A stretch of DNA of 64,000 bases from Neelides folsomi (GCA_034687125.1 JAQGBZ010000104.1:1-64000), one strand, 5' to 3'. Positions 48,201 to 62,900 are shown, counted from the first letter of the stretch. Numbers and translations are program-made. Notes: generated from the sequence alone by a model not told the origin.

Positions 48201-51200
48201 TATTCCCATCGGCACTCCCCGAGTTCCCCTCAATGAAGAGCCTTCGAAAGGGGAAAATGAGCTCCTCCGCCCCGTCATTAATACCAACTCCTTCTAATTA
48301 ATCAAAATCCCAATTACAATTATCGAGATCCTTTTTTCTCAACAATGAGCTCCCAAGAAACTCGACACGTCTGGAGGAGGAGGTCCGTCTCATTACTCAA
48401 TATCAAACTTACTCCCAACTCGAGGATGAGCCTAATCAAACAAATGACTCGGAGAAGAATGTGTCTGAGCATTGGAATACCTGGCAGTTAACAAGCGGGA
48501 AATGAGGCATTTTCCCCCAATTATAATGGAACTTGATCAATGAGCCCTTTGAACTTATCAAAGTTTATGAGAAGGAATTACAAATCGATTCTAGCATATA
48601 AATGACTGCAAAAACAAGTCTTGAGAAACATCATAAAACCTTGTTTAACATACAAAGGAATTCGTGAAGTGCTCAATCCCCCATAAGATTTATTGCTTAT
48701 TAAGAGAGAACGGATAAAAGCAAATAATAATTATGAACGTGTAAGAAATTAATCAAAATTTAATCAAAAGCCACTTTGCCTCCTAAACGTCCCACAATAG
48801 GAGATGTGCACAGAGGAAGTGGAAAGGAATAAATTACCTAAGCAGCTTTCAACCCACGAAAAGTTTTTATATGAAAAAAGGGGTTCGATAATAGACTTTT
48901 TATAGGGAATTCCATTGGGAGTTGTTCTTGGACGCGGTTTTGTAATAGGATCAAATGACTCCGTTTAGGATAATCGTTGACTCTCCCATTGATCCACTCG
49001 GATGATGTAATAACATAATCAGCCTTCTATTACACCCCACGATGAGTCTGAGGTAGGGGAGCGTGGCTTTGTGCTTTGAACCTATTATTATTCCCATTCT
49101 ATCTCCTCCCTTATCAAAATCAAAGTAAAGGAGCTGAGACCCGCCTTCTCCCAACTGGTTCTGCCCATTCCATTCATCCGCTCAGCCCTATCTTCCTCTC
49201 ATTGACCCAGCCACGATAAACATCCGAGGCCCATGGGCAAGGAGGAGGAATTAATTTAATTCATGATTTAATTCAATCCGCCCTTCAGATCAACCCTTTC
49301 TCTTCTTCCGTGTGTGTATAATACACATTTTCATTGGATTACAAAATCCTCCTCCTAAATTAATCCTGATTGTGTGGATTTGATAAATAATGCAATTAAA
49401 CTCTCAAATTAATTAAAATTGAGAAAAATGGAAAATGCGTCTTGGGCCGACACGGAAATAACAATAGGTGTGCGTGGAATTAATAAGGGAATTATTCATC
49501 CATGTCAACCACCTTGTTATGAGGAGGAAAAGTGGAGGGGATAAAAAGCGGGAGGTAGATGATGATGAAGCCTCGACGACTAAAGGATCTCCTATCAGAA
49601 GGATATTCCTTGAGGTAATCAGTCTTTGTCACTTAGAATAAACCACATTTATCTTGGACAATATTAAATCACACGTCAGACCTCATCCTTCCTAATAGCC
49701 ATCATCACAAACATATTACACTCCTCATCCTCTCCATCCAAACCCTCTCGACAAATGAGGATTTATATAAAAGGATTTTTTTCCACTCCTGTGGAATTTT
49801 CCCTCCTTGCCTCCAAGAGTCATTACTCCCATTAAAGAGAGATCATAATAATTTTATCCTCCACAATTACGTGAAAATAAAATATGCCTCATCTCCCCAG
49901 CGGAGGAGTTTCTGACTCAAATCTCTATTTCCTCTCCAAACGCATACATTATCCATATTTCTGCATATTAAATGAAAATGATGAGCTGTATGAGGAGCGA
50001 GGAGATAATCACCTTTAACTCATCCTCTTTCTTGGCCAATAAACCTATAAAAATCTGTAGAAGGAGAAGAAATTAATTTTCAACCCTCTATTGGTATTTA
50101 ACCAAAGGAATGAAAACTAAAGGTTTAGACTCCAACAATGTATCAAGGCTAACAAGGATGTAATGAGGGATTCATATCAATAAATTCAGGCAGGTCCATT
50201 CAAAATAATGTTCGCCAATAAAAATATCTTTTCTTTGAGCCATTGAAAATCCAATATTCTTTTAATGCATTTGGAGGAGTCGTTCAGGAGTGAATCCTAC
50301 CTGGAGAAATAAATAATAAAATGTGGAGAGTCTCATTGCATACCGACCCAACCTCTCATATTATTATTAACTCACTTTTTATGAATTTCCATAAGTAAAC
50401 TCCTTGTGCAGAGAATCCTGCTTGACACTAACTGTTCCACCTGCTTTCACTTAGCATAAATACTCTTCGTTCATGATGAACCTCGTTGGCTATTTGGGAA
50501 TTCAATTCTCTCTATTATATACTTCCAGCTTGACCAAAAAATGTTTTAAAACAAATTCTTCTTGATCTTAAAATTGGGGCAGAGGTCGTAAAAACTAAGG
50601 AGTTTGAAACAAGAGGGTTGAGGTTAAAAATGGGAAATTCTCTAGCTTTTTAATACTAAAAGAGCGGAATTCAAAAGGTTGAGAGCATCCCTATAAAGTC
50701 AGTAGAGGAATGAGTTATGGCAGAGGCCAATATTTGGAATAAAGGGAAGCATGTATTTAATATTATGTGTGGTGATTCCATAAGTACCTTTTCCCTCGAT
50801 TCAAAAGTATGATCCTTGAAAGGTGTAGTTATTTTTCTCGTTATGGTAGAGGGGCATATCTCCACACCTGCCTTAAACCTCCCTCACTCTACCGGATTGA
50901 GATCCCTCAGACCCAGACTCCCAAGTACCCATGAGGAGGAGGAGGGCTAATGTCAAAGAGACCTATGGCTCAAGTCCAGAGAGAAAACAATGCTCGTAAA
51001 AAAGGGCAGACAGAGGAAGAAATCAAATAAAGCTCCTCGCCCGAATAAAAAACTTTACGAGTTCTCATTAAAATGAATCTCTAATGCTGGGGAGACTGAG
51101 GCTCAATTTAGTCGAGAAAGGCCTGAAGGGAAATCAAAGACATGGCCATGATCTCCTCAAATTATTATTGACTCACTCCAGTGATAGCGACTTTGTAATT

Positions 51201-54200
51201 TCTCGCCTTTCATGACTCTCCACATCATATTGAACCACCAGGGCCATGAAAAAGCCGACTTCAATCTCGCCATACTTCAAATAGTACTGAGAGTTATTGA
51301 AGTTAAAAGTTTTTACGAGGACGGCCTTCCATAACTTCGCACAAAGTTTCCCTCGTCCATCATTCCACCAAGGGTTGAACATGTATTTATTAATAAACCC
51401 ATGAATTTGAGTACATAAATTTGAATCCCATTTTATCTTCGACTTTAATTAGGGGAAAAACTCGAAAGCCATAATATTTAATTGGAAAATAAATAATGGT
51501 TTGACTCAATAGAACGAGAAATGGATTTCATAAAAAGACCATTTCAGCTTCCCAGTGGTCGTCATTTGAAAGATATAGGGCTGAAGGAGATAATTGAATT
51601 TGATCAGGTCGAAAGGGAATCGGAAATAATGGCCAATCTATGGAACACATCGACCTTGAGCCCAACTTCCTTTGTACCACAACAATAGAGATGAGGAATG
51701 AGGTAGGAGGTGATGGGTACACACAGAGAGAGGTAAACGACTCCAGTCACCCTTCAGCTCCAAGAGCTCTATAAAGAGATTAATTAATTTATCTCGCCTC
51801 CCTGGATAAATAATAGGGGGAGGATGGACGGAATAGTAATGATGATGATCCAACAAATCCCTCGGAGGAATCTCCCTCAAAATGGACTGACTCTCTGAGA
51901 AGCACGGCAAATCGTGATTAGAGCATGAAAAAAGGTTAATTTGTTTTATATTGAGCCAGGAGAGCCATTGTAATTGATTGCTCATTTCTCCCTTTGTTTA
52001 AGAATAAATTATTGTCTGTCCGCTGGATGCTCCCTTCACTCCCTTGTCGAAGGGGCAAGGGCAAGAGAGAGGAATCTTCTCAGCCCCTGTCCGGAGAAAA
52101 AGGTTGAAAGGGGCGTGGATTTCCAATCTTTTATTTGCGAGTAAATTTATGAGTCGGCCGCTAATATCTTTTTCTCTTCCCTTAACAAATTCCTCGCTCT
52201 TAAAATGATCTTTTACAAAAAACATCTTATTACTCTCCTTAATATAGGAGAGAAGTATTTCATCTCCGAAAGAGACCGATGAAGGACTCCAAGTCGTAGA
52301 CCCAACTTTCGAATCATTACATTTTCATAGTCCTGAAATTCCTAGTTTGTGTAATTGGGCTCTCAAGGCGGCTCTGGTTCCCTCCGTCACTCGGATGGAT
52401 ATCAGAAGGAGTGTGAGGGTGTCTTGGATTCCCAGCATGAGGTGAAGGTTTTCTCTTTATAGATACTTCCTCGCCGTCTTTCATGAGCCTTTCTACAAAT
52501 TGGATCCTTCCCTTAATGCCTCTTCACATAAAATGGCTCAAAACCCCGATGAGAAAAAAATTAAATGCGCTCCCTTGACCCTTCCCAATCCCTGAAGAAC
52601 ATAATGAATTAATTCCTGGGCCTTCTGAGAAGGATCTCCTAATGGAATCAACTACAAATAAATTTAGAGTCTCAATAAAATTTTATTTACTTCCCACCTC
52701 CCTTCTACAAAGATTCAAATCGATTGTTCAAATATGAGTTTAACTGTTATGAGTTCCGCTAAAGGCACATCTTCACTACAACCAGCGGATATGAGAAATA
52801 ATTCCAAAGACCCCCTTTATGTTTGCCCAAAAAGAAAAAAGATTATTTGGGGCCAAGTAAATTTGGAAAAATAACCCTTGTGAAGATTATGTCAGTAAAA
52901 AGGGCCGGGCATATTCCTTCAATTATTATATGAAAGAAAAAGAAGAAACGTGATAATTTCTTCAGTTTCTCAACCATCTCCCCGCTGGAGGATGGGGGAA
53001 ACATTAAATAAAAGTTAATGTTCATCTCAACTATGGACTCCTATATTGTTAAATTATTATTACATGTACATTGAGCCGAATGGGCGCTCCCAAGATAAAA
53101 CTTCCCATTTCTTGAACCTAGCATTAAATATTATTAAAAAATACTATTATTTATAATGCATTCATTCAAGTTATTATAATATTTGAGAAGAAAAAAACTG
53201 TTATGTAATTACTTTGTACTATCATAGGTTGTTAAACTGAATTTAAATTCCTTCTAATTTCTATTTAAACCTCTCTTCCCTGTGTTGATAATATAATTTG
53301 TATACTATAGAGTGTAATTATTCAGAGACATTATCATGATTTGATCTTCTAATCCTCTTTATGATTCTTCACAATTTCTCATCCTTCCCTTCATTCATAT
53401 TCTGGTCCATTAACTCTCTTCCATCTCGAAGACATAAAAAGCAAAGGAGAAGTTCTTTCTTCTATCAACGGCATCCTCTCACCACTACCCCTGCATATTT
53501 CATGAAATGACCCTTAATTATTACTCAAGCGCCAAGCCCACCATACTTAACCATCTGAGGGAATTGAGTTTACTCTAAATTTAAACATCTTCATTTCCAT
53601 ATACGTCCCATTATATCCTTCCTCCTATAGCCCTCTCCCATATTAAATCTCTTTTATATATATTTATTCATCATATATCTTTTATTCCATTCCTTAATGG
53701 TTCTTCCCAATGGACCAAAACTCTCGAGACGAACATGGTTAATTCCTCATATAATAACCATTCTAATTACCCACCTTTATCTTCCCTCCCCTCCGTCAAC
53801 CATTATTTTTCTCCACAATTAAAATGTTTACGAACTTTGTTCTAAATATGGTGAGAGAATGACGTCAAACGATAGGATATTCAAAGGCGTGGTGGAAAAG
53901 CTGTTCGGAAATTAATTTAAATTTACGACTTCAATTTCACTCCAATCCTCATATTAGATTCCACCATTCCACTTTTGCGTCACCGTTTAGACTCTCAAAA
54001 AGGATCTTCGGCACGTTAGAACCACAAAGCTGAGAAAGAAATGACGGTTGGATTAAAATGAGCCATAAATGCAATGTGAGGATGTGAAGGTGTGATTAGG
54101 CCTTGTCCTCCTCTTTGATCGTCCTCCTCGTGGAAAAATCCTCATCTCACACCTCTTTCTATTTTGACACTTCTGACAGGCAGGATGTTAAAGAGGGTGA

Positions 54201-57200
54201 GACACTCAAATCTGATTATTTTCACTCTCGCCATTTCGCCCCAAACACGGCCGTGATCTCAGAAAAAAGAATGTTCTTGATGAAAGGGTTAAATTCCGTT
54301 TTTCTCATTCTTCATTCAAAGGAGAGTTTTATAGTACAGAAGGGGCAGGGCGGATATAATATGTGAGCCATAATAAGAGATAGACATCCTCATCTGGCGA
54401 GCGAACAAAAGCCTCAGTGTTATTTCTTATAGGAGCCGCGTGGGAGGATCGCGCTAGTCCATTCGTAAAAAAGCAAGTAGATTGGAGAGACATTAAAAAG
54501 GGTTAATCACATCGTGAGGTGGAGAGCCAAGAGTGGCGAAGGGGGAAAGACAAGACATTAATAAACTCCTCAGTTACAACACTTTGTCTCTCAATCCACC
54601 CAAGGAGAACTTCCCGAGGTGCTCAAAATAATACATACTAAATAGAGATGGGTATATCTTAAGAAAAGAGCCTCCTTCGAATTGAATAATGTGGATAAAA
54701 AGTGAAGAGAGGGATGGCGGCAAGAGAGAAAGAAGTTTTACAAGTGGAGTATGATAGCTTTTTTATAAGTTGACGAACCTTCAGCCCTCCGCCTCCTCCA
54801 ACAAAGCCAAATGTAAACGAAGCCCATAATATTCTATCTAAATGGGCTTATAAGTATTGAGAGTCGCATGTACCAAAAGTAGTAATATATTAAAAAAAAG
54901 GTGGAATCATTAACATGGGACCATGATTGAACCTATCACGAAGAGGACTGTTTAATGGGGGAATGCAAATATTTTGATATAGGTTATTGATTTCCGACGA
55001 ATTCTGTTTGAACTTGAGAGATTTCCTTTCTCGTCTATTTGCACTTCCCTCGCTCCAACCAAAGAACTGAACACATCACGAGCAAACACGAAAAGCCGAA
55101 GAAGAACCGACCCGAGCCAACGATCCTTTTTAATGGACGAATATATCACTGTCATATCATCGCCAGATCCAAAATCTCATCTTCCATTTACTCCTCAATC
55201 ACCCTCAGCATCCTCCTATCCATTTCACCTCAACCAAATGCACTTCATTCATACGATAAATCTCTCTTTACTCACAAAACTATTTATTAACTATACAAAT
55301 AACCAACCACACATTTAAATCAATCCTTAAATGCCCACGTCATCGGACATTAAATATAAAAAAGAGGAATCGTAGAGGATCTGGATTAAAAATTGTAATC
55401 ATGAATAATTGAGTCTGGAGTGGAGCCTAAAACAAAGAATTCCAAGGCTGATTAGAACCATGCTCATAGATTTAATTTAGAATTTCATTTGGACCCGTTC
55501 CTATAAATAATAAAAGGGTTCGACGAAGATGAAGGAGGAAGAGAAACGATTGGTTGATTGTTCTTATTTTATCTCTCAACCATTTGAAATGGAGATTCAC
55601 TGCCACAAATTCAGTCTATGGATGTCAGAAGGGGAAAACTCAATTTTCAATTTTAGGGACTCCTCATTGACCCTGTCAACGAGCAGTGAGGCTGATGAAT
55701 CAATTACGTCCCTCCATCGTCCCTCGAACCCAACTCCCCAATTTGTAGAGAGAGATGAGGAAATCAAATCTTAATCAATTTCGACACAGAGCCCCTTCCA
55801 TAAAATTTGGCCCTCAAATGACCGCCACTGATGGTGGAGCTCCCACGCTGGGCAGAAGAACCACCGAGAACACACGGGTCTATTAGAAGACCTCACATTT
55901 CCGTCTCCTCCACCTTGCTTTCACCCTCCCGCACATTCATCTTAATAGGAGCATGGGGCCATGATGGTTGGAAATATCCTCGAGCCAGCAACTCATCAAA
56001 TTCACATGCTCACTCCTCATCTCCTCTTCCCTCATTATCAAAGGTATCTATGGAAAGCCATTAACAGCCCTCGTCCCGTAATCACTTGATTATTCTTCCA
56101 AATTGCTCAATTCTCTCCCTCTCTGCTCACACGATGATGAAGAATTGCCATGTATTTCTTCTTCGCTCTCTTCTAAAAAACAGTCGGCTAACAAAGATAC
56201 TACAACAATATCATAATATTAGACACGTTATAATGACAAAAACACCAATTGAGTTCCCATGTTGAATATTACACGGCAATTTGCTCATCATCTTGGAATC
56301 TTGGAAAGATAAATCAGAGAATTGTAAGTTTGACATCTTCTTGAAGGTGGTTGAAATTTGCTCAAAGGTGGATTAGAGAATTAATTTCCGGGCCTCTTGG
56401 CTGCTCCTCATTAGGAGAGGAAAGAGATGTTCAAATAAGGGGGAGAGCCCCTCCCAACAAATTGACCCTTCATGAGCCTAGTCAGTATCATCTGTGGCTG
56501 ATTAATCACTCATGGGATTTTATTTCCTCTCCCCCACCCCATTGGCATACACAGGAAAGGATCCTCTCTCCCTCATTTCATTAACTCTTAAATAAAAGTC
56601 TAACAATCTGTAATGCATCGTATTAAGTCCCGAGTGCAAGCATGACCATTTCCCCCATCATATTACGGTGTTAGAATTTCTGACAAGAAAGCCGCCCTAA
56701 CACGCTACAAAATTGAACAAGTGATAAATCCAAGACTAACATTCATTCATCCCATCTGAATAATTCCTTACTTCTATTGCCTTCTAATATCTTTAAAATA
56801 AAATGGTTGGTAATCTACATTAATCCTGTTAATTCCTTCTCCACCAAATCATTTGCATTCATTATCAAGATTCACTGAGGTGGATGTTTTATTCAGGATC
56901 GAGTATGAGCTGGATTTGGTTTGTTCAGCCTATCTATTTAGTATTTACATCCCTCTCAAATGATTATCATATCATCATCTCCTCTCATACCATTTATTTA
57001 ACATTAATGAGAGAAAATTGTCGAATCTGGGCGTAATTTCAATAAAAGCTTCACTCATCTGAATACACATCCCTCCCCACCATGCCGAGTCCCCCCATTA
57101 TAATGTTTATCGCTCTTTTAAAACTATCCAATGAACGTAATTACACATTATAAAAGACTATTTGACTATTACGACACTCACAATTTTCCAACATTGTTAG

Positions 57201-59991
57201 ACATCATTTGGTTATTATGTAGATATTCCGTCTATTATTTTTTTCCCTCCTATTAATGATGATATGATAATGAAATGATTTTTCGTCTCTCTTCCTTGGA
57301 GCCTTCATTGGAATTTATTATTGTTTAATGGACAATTTATCTCTTGTCATTTGCATTTGCTTAATGATTATGAGTTCATAGTTTGGTGAAGTTAAATAAA
57401 TTCAAAATGAGGAGAGTCTCTCAAATAATAATATCATACGTATTATATGCCGATGATTACAACTCTCAAATTAATATGAGTCAACCCAATAGGTGAATTA
57501 CGTGGAATTTTCCATGATAAAACCCAACAATGTTCCTCTCCTTGATTATCTCGTAAAATTTAACGGCCGTTGTAAATCGCCATTTCTTTTTCAATAAACT
57601 TACATCATACTTTTATCTCCCATTAATTAGTACCGGTTTATAGGCAGGAATAATCTCAAGGCTCGTGCAAGCAATCTCAATAACTCTCAACCGTCGAACT
57701 GTCTCCGTAGGTGGTTCCTTTGGACATCCTGACTAAATGAAAGTCCTAATACTCCTTATAATACTCTCATACAAATTCAATATTTCATATTATTAATATT
57801 TAAGATGAAATCTTGTGAGAGATAATGGAAATATTCTAATTTATTTTTATGATCCTTCACGCATCTTCCAATATGGAATTGGTAAATTGTAATGATGGAA
57901 ATTAGAAAAAACTTTCATTCCAATCCCATCAATCTCTCCCTGCCTGCCGAAAGGAGAACAATTGGAAATAAAGGAAAGAAACTTTCAGAAGGATTGATTA
58001 GATGAGATAATTAAAGTCTATGGAGGATATGTAGTGGTAGTACTAGTAGTAATGGAGGAATGAATGGGAATTTGTTCCTTTAAGTTCTTCTACAATTGGA
58101 TCCCGAGCTCTCAAGACGTAATGATCCTTCTCCTATAATATTATTACACCAACTGGGTAATGATACAGGGGAAGATGGACCGAGGAGCAATTTAACAATA
58201 AGCGAAAGAGGGAATTGAATGAGAAATTCGTAGTTTTTCTTTCACTTTCTTTCTTCCAATGCAATATGGAGAAGCAAATAGTTTGAAAAATGGCAAAGAA
58301 GGAGATCTATGTAATTTGATTTTTGGTGTGGAAATGCGCCCAGGTCACGCCATTTTCGGAGGAAAGGGAGGAGTGTGTACTGTATGTATATGTATGTGTA
58401 TGGAATCGTTCTTCGCTTCCAAGAGCGATTGATGATCGTCGAGATGTATGGTGGGAATTGAGCGGGAGAGAGAGTTGATGAATTGCAAAAACGAAAAACT
58501 CTCATTCCTCTGTCGACCGACCCGAGATAAATTGAGCTAACAGACGAGAGAATTTTAATTTCCTTCAGTCCTCCTCGCCCCTTCCCTGAATTCCAAGTCT
58601 AAAACAACAGTCGCTCCGAACCATCGCGTCTAATATCAGGAGGAATAGAATTTACAAGGGACTCCATCCCCCCGAAAACTTCCATGCCGGATATCTCGTA
58701 AGGATCCCATCTGCATCTCACCCTCCTTCATGAACTTAAATTCCATCCAAGCCCCTTTATCAACCTTCATCAGAGTTATTTCTTCTTAGGGCGCAAATGA
58801 ACTTATCTAGAAGTATAATAACCCCTAGTTTTCGAACATATTCCAGGAGCGGAAATCATTTTGGCTAATCAATATGAAATCTTGAGATAGCAGACATAAA
58901 AACGATGCTCATTTTAAAGAAAACTCTTTTCAGAACATCTCAAATTACTGTGCGATCCTCCTTCTCAAATATTATCATTTGTGAGAGCATAGACCCATGT
59001 TTGCCACTTCTTCATAGCCTTCAACCTAATTTTTTGAATTATGACTTCCTCAATTGGCTGTGCCGTTCCATAAATGCACTTTTTCATCTTTCTTTACATG
59101 TTCAACTTACAGCTCTAATAACAATTATTGCTTTTTCCCCTCCAATTAATATTATAATTGTCTTTTAATTGATGCACATGGTTTTAGTGGTTTCAGTCCC
59201 TGATGCTTAATTTATTGATGGTTAGATGAGGAAAAAAGAATTTCTAATCACCTGTTTGAATTGCTCTTCGAAACTCCAAGTTTGTTGTGAAGATGTCGAG
59301 GATGTGGAAGAATCCGAGTGTGGTGTTTGATTCGCTGGAAGAGTCTCTTCTGGGTAACGGAGTGGAGGAGATCGCTCCTGCGAAAACCCAGGGAAAGTCA
59401 CCTATAATAAAAAAGCAATGCATGGATTATAAAAAAATGTTCACTCCGCCCTCGCCTGCTCAAGTTCCATTCAATTGATGATCGTCTTATGGGGGATTAC
59501 TCTGTGTATGTCTTTTTCCTTCGCAGCAGCAGCAGCAGCTGCCAAGTGGGAAGCCATCAAGTGCGGGGTCGGAAAGAAGAAAGGAAGCGACCTCTCAAGA
59601 TCCTCTCCGAACGGCATCCCGTGCTACATCAATCCAACAAAATAACATGAAATTATGTCAAACCCACACCATCAATTAATCAATCTATTTGGTTGATTTT
59701 ATCTAAATCTATATAATTATAATTCGTCTTTTTCCTTCAGCTCAGCTGTCATGATTAACTTTGAGATATTTATAAGTACCTAACTAACATAAGTTTCATA
59801 ATTAAGCTATTATTTATTCGTTACTTGATTCAGTTTTAATTACAACAACTTACCTGTTTGAGTCTAGCGATGACTTCTGGATCTAAAGTAGCTTTGATAG
59901 GCTGCTCATTCCTCGAGTTATTTGACATCCTCGAGTCATCATCATCATCACTAAGATTTTCATCGTGATCATGATCATGCTCCGGCCCCGA
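30228..59991 (-). CDS. retn: ARID3-family transcription factor (retained / dead ringer), 5' end outside window
   Basis: Nine coding exons (59991-59854, 59623-59501, 59401-59252, 46626-46554, 37066-36883, 35416-35287, 34340-34262, 31091-30898, 30650-30228) join in phase to give 497 aa up to the stop. The first visible exon begins in phase 0 without a Met, so the start lies upstream, possibly beyond 64000. Exon 2 has a seven-Ala run. Exon 3 ends WSFEEQFKQ; exons 4-6 encode the extended ARID DNA-binding domain (LYELSDDVKRKEFLDELF, GTPINRLPIMAKQVLDLYEL, SITSAAFTLRTQY, YLYPFECEKK, DGNRREGRRASYG). The last two exons carry the REKLES domain (RDALAALELSRLTLWNLY, QQEALNLEV, then VDTSMVVSLEINGIMYQGVL), used in the family for multimerisation and nuclear traffic. 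Family members bind AT-rich DNA and regulate embryonic patterning, muscle and neurons. Family assignment is very firm. Confidence 0.94.
30401..30448. repeat. Four tandem 12-bp units coding an Asp-Arg-His-Ser run
   Basis: Units at 30401-30412, 30413-30424, 30425-30436 and 30437-30448 share TGTGACGAT; a fifth, diverged unit follows to 30460. On the minus strand they encode repeats of DRHS/DRHN in the last exon of the ARID3 gene, inside a longer charged low-complexity stretch (DRDRHGDRHN...). This is a likely length-variable site. Confidence 0.85.
31092..34261 (-). other. ARID3 intron, 3.2 kb
   Basis: A non-coding stretch between the exon ending at 34262 and the one starting at 31091. Open frames up to about 115 codons occur on both strands but have no family resemblance. 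From about 31250 rightward the DNA is visibly less AT-rich than the left part of the window, with many CTCC/GGAG and TCATT-type words. No gene or repeat was recognised. Confidence 0.55.
34341..36882 (-). other. ARID3 introns flanking the exon at 35287-35416
   Basis: Two introns, 34341-35286 (946 bp) and 35417-36882 (1466 bp), with the ARID-coding exon between them. Donors are GTAAGT-like and acceptors end TTGCAG and TTTCAG. An AT-rich patch lies at about 36480-36850. No other element was recognised. Confidence 0.55.
37067..46553 (-). other. ARID3 giant intron, 9.5 kb, inside the ARID domain coding region
   Basis: The intron splits the codon that begins GTPINRLPI. It is of mixed base composition and shows no transposon, long repeat, or convincing exon on either strand. 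Open frames reach about 120 codons with no recognisable motif. An AT-richer patch is at about 43750-44000. Absence of obvious transposons in 9.5 kb is consistent with constrained regulatory DNA, but this is inference. Confidence 0.5.
46627..59251 (-). other. ARID3 giant intron, 12.6 kb, at the start of the ARID domain
   Basis: The longest gene-free stretch, between the exons ending in EEQFKQ and starting with LYELSDD. Composition matches the 9.5-kb intron: moderate GC, frequent purine-rich and pyrimidine-rich words, many TAAT/ATTA and CATAAA-like words. No tandem repeat, transposon, tRNA or credible exon was recognised. Open frames do not exceed about 115 codons. Confidence 0.5.
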
Positions 59992-62900
59992 CTAAAATAT
60001 TAAGAAAAAAAATTCCATTTAAAATTGGGAAACTCATTCTTTGGTTCATTTTAAATACTTATGGTAGTAATGTTTAAACCCCTTTTTCCTAAATTGCTAA
60101 ATTCAAAAGAGTCTCCTCTCCTCACATTCATCCTAAATCTCATTCATTGTAATGGGCATTTTAAAATTGAATAGAGGTTTCCAATTCCACACACATTTTA
60201 AGTAAAGGAATTTCGTGCCCCTCTGCCCTGTTCATCCCTCTCGGGAATGAAGGGGGTTGAAGAAGCCACGAGATTAACTGTTAGAGCAGAGCATGGATGA
60301 TAGTGGAGTAAAAGGAGGTGAAGCCGGTCCTGGTAAGAATCCTAGAATGAGATGAATAGAGACGCGTGTCTGGCACATGCACTCACTCAGCTCACTCACA
60401 GATGCAACAAGGGTTAATTCACCGAGTGAGAAGCCTTTTTATCCTTTTTTCCCCTTCCACACAACCCTCAATTTTTTCCACATTTTTTTACTCCCTTAAT
60501 ACCAGAGTCTTGTAAACAGTCAATTGCACCTATCTGGACTCCCACTACTTCTCCAGCTTCTGGTTCCTATCCTACACTTATGTAATTCCCTTTCTCTTTC
60601 CCATCCTCTCTCTCTCTTTCTTGGGGAAAGAGAGAATCCTTTTCCTTCAACAGTCTTTATTTGACCAAAAAATGAAACATTTCGTCTTGGGCCACAAACG
60701 ACACATGGAGACAGGCTGGGACAGTTCCTTACGTCTGTTTTTTGCTAGGGTATTAAAACGGCCCTTATTTCCTAGAAGCTAACATCGTTTAAGGTTCCTA
60801 TTAACAGCAAATGACTTACAGCATAAAGTTATATGGTCAGAAGAAACTTATTCCTTTGTTATTCAATAACAAGGAGAGAAAATGTTGTCTGCCGCTAAAA
60901 AAGGAGGATTGAGAGGAAATCCTGGAAATTTCAATGACTGACGGCTTTATACCCAATATGTATTCAGCCTAATATTTTTCATCGGACAAAAAACGACTGT
61001 AATAAAATGAGAGCCATGCGGAGTATTATCATAGGCTTTGAAGAAGTGTTTATATTCCGTTCTGTCAGAGGAGACAATGGGGAAGAAAATGGGAAGTTTG
61101 AATAAGAGATATTGTTCAATAAATTCATGGTAAAATGAAAGGGATAAAACTGGAAAGATAAGATTTACACTCCCCCATCAGATTTCGAAGAAAATGACAT
61201 TAAAATGATAATAAAAGGATTGCCTACCACGAGAGCCTCATAAACTCCGAAAGAGAAATACAATGTAGGGAGATACCAAGACGTTTTATAAAATCCTACG
61301 TGAATTATAATGGACTGACCGAGTGTCGCCCTCCTTATAAATTATATACCGAGAGTCCCTTAGAGAGAGAGAAACCCATCATTTTACGACACAAAAACTG
61401 TCCAAAAATATTCCAAACTGAACCCTTTAAGACCCCATGAATAGGAATGAATTTAAGCACATTGAAGAGAAGTAAAGGAGACAAAGTAGGACAATCGGAC
61501 GAACACGGCTTTTGCGTTTTTTGGACATAAAATTTTCTTTTAGACCTCGAAGGAATCCCGGATAAATAAAGAGACCCTTAAACATTCATCCATTCCATTA
61601 AGGCAAGAGGAGAACTATAAACAAGAGATGCCTTGTCATTTTATTTTCCTCGATGAGGAACCTCTCTCTGACAATGAGTCATGACCTTCTCAGGGCCCGA
61701 ACCTCTTTAAAACTTATTATCTCCCATCTACCCCCACGATGCATTTCCTCCTCCTCTTCAATATCCCCATTTTGAATATTGGGAGAAATGGAGACACATT
61801 GCAATTACAATTCCTTTGTTGAGGGTCAGACAGGCCTTTTTATTATTGTCAAATCAAGACCTTGAAAGAAAAGGCTAATCGAATCTCAACTATTGGAGAC
61901 TCGTCCGGAAAGCATTAGAAGGAAAAGGAAAGAATCGTGTCGCCATAAAGCCATAGGTGTTCCTCTCCCTCTTCAATCCTGACCTCCAATCTTTGATTGT
62001 CTTCCTTTTGAAAAATTGGGAATGAATAAGAGGTCGGAGTAATGCCTCCCTGGGCTCCCAATATCTGATACCATGAAAAAAGTCATTTCTCACATGAAAA
62101 GGAAACGTTCAGAGGGCCCTTTATGCTCCGTCCCTCACCTACGTCCACCTTACCACCCGGCTTTCCCGGTCTATGTGCTCTCTCAATTACGGTACTTCCC
62201 TCTGCACAATCAACACTTTTCAAGACCTCTTGTGACTCCAGAGCAAACAGTTCGCCCATTTGATTCCCCACCTGATCCTCACACAACTAAGGAAATCCCA
62301 TCAGACAAACATACACACACACAAAAATACAAGTTTATTCACTCCAACTCCGCTGACGGCGCAATTCCTCATCAAATGTCGAATTCTCTACATCTGTTAA
62401 TGTGGCTCATTAAACCCAAACGGCATCTGATTCAGACCACATTAAATTACTTCTTGCTCAACAATCTCCCGCGGGATAAACAGCTTATTAATCGAGTCAG
62501 CCGATTTAATGATGACCGAATAAATTCCAAAAGCTGAAGCATTAAATTCCATTTCACACTTTAATAGCTATAAAAGACCATCAAACCCTTTATTAATCTC
62601 TTCACCTACATTCGATGCTTATCGCGATTATAATAATGACTCATGGAGAATATTTATAGGAATTGAACCAATTGCAACCCATCAACTTGTATCAAAAAGG
62701 AGAATATTTAGATAACCCATGACAAAGAAGATTAATGAACGACAATTATGATATTATTGACTCATGCTTTATTTTTTCCAAAGAGTATTTAAAGATTGGA
62801 CTTTGTTCTTGTTGTACGCCTTTAAGCTTATTAACCAAATAAAAGCTCTCCAATATATGAAAATTAGTAAAGGGTTAATTAACCGACTCCAAAATAATCC

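Noticed and set aside
48880-48900. GGTTCGA-like words resembling a tRNA B box (also near 45593 and 55515)
   Set aside because: None has the conserved pair of C bases that should follow, nor an A box at the right distance, so no tRNA gene is supported.
62073-62537. 154-codon open frame on the + strand upstream of the ARID3 gene
   Set aside because: It has no recognisable domain, a low-complexity His/Pro/Asn-rich translation and no splice or regulatory context. Stop codons are simply rarer in this less AT-rich DNA.
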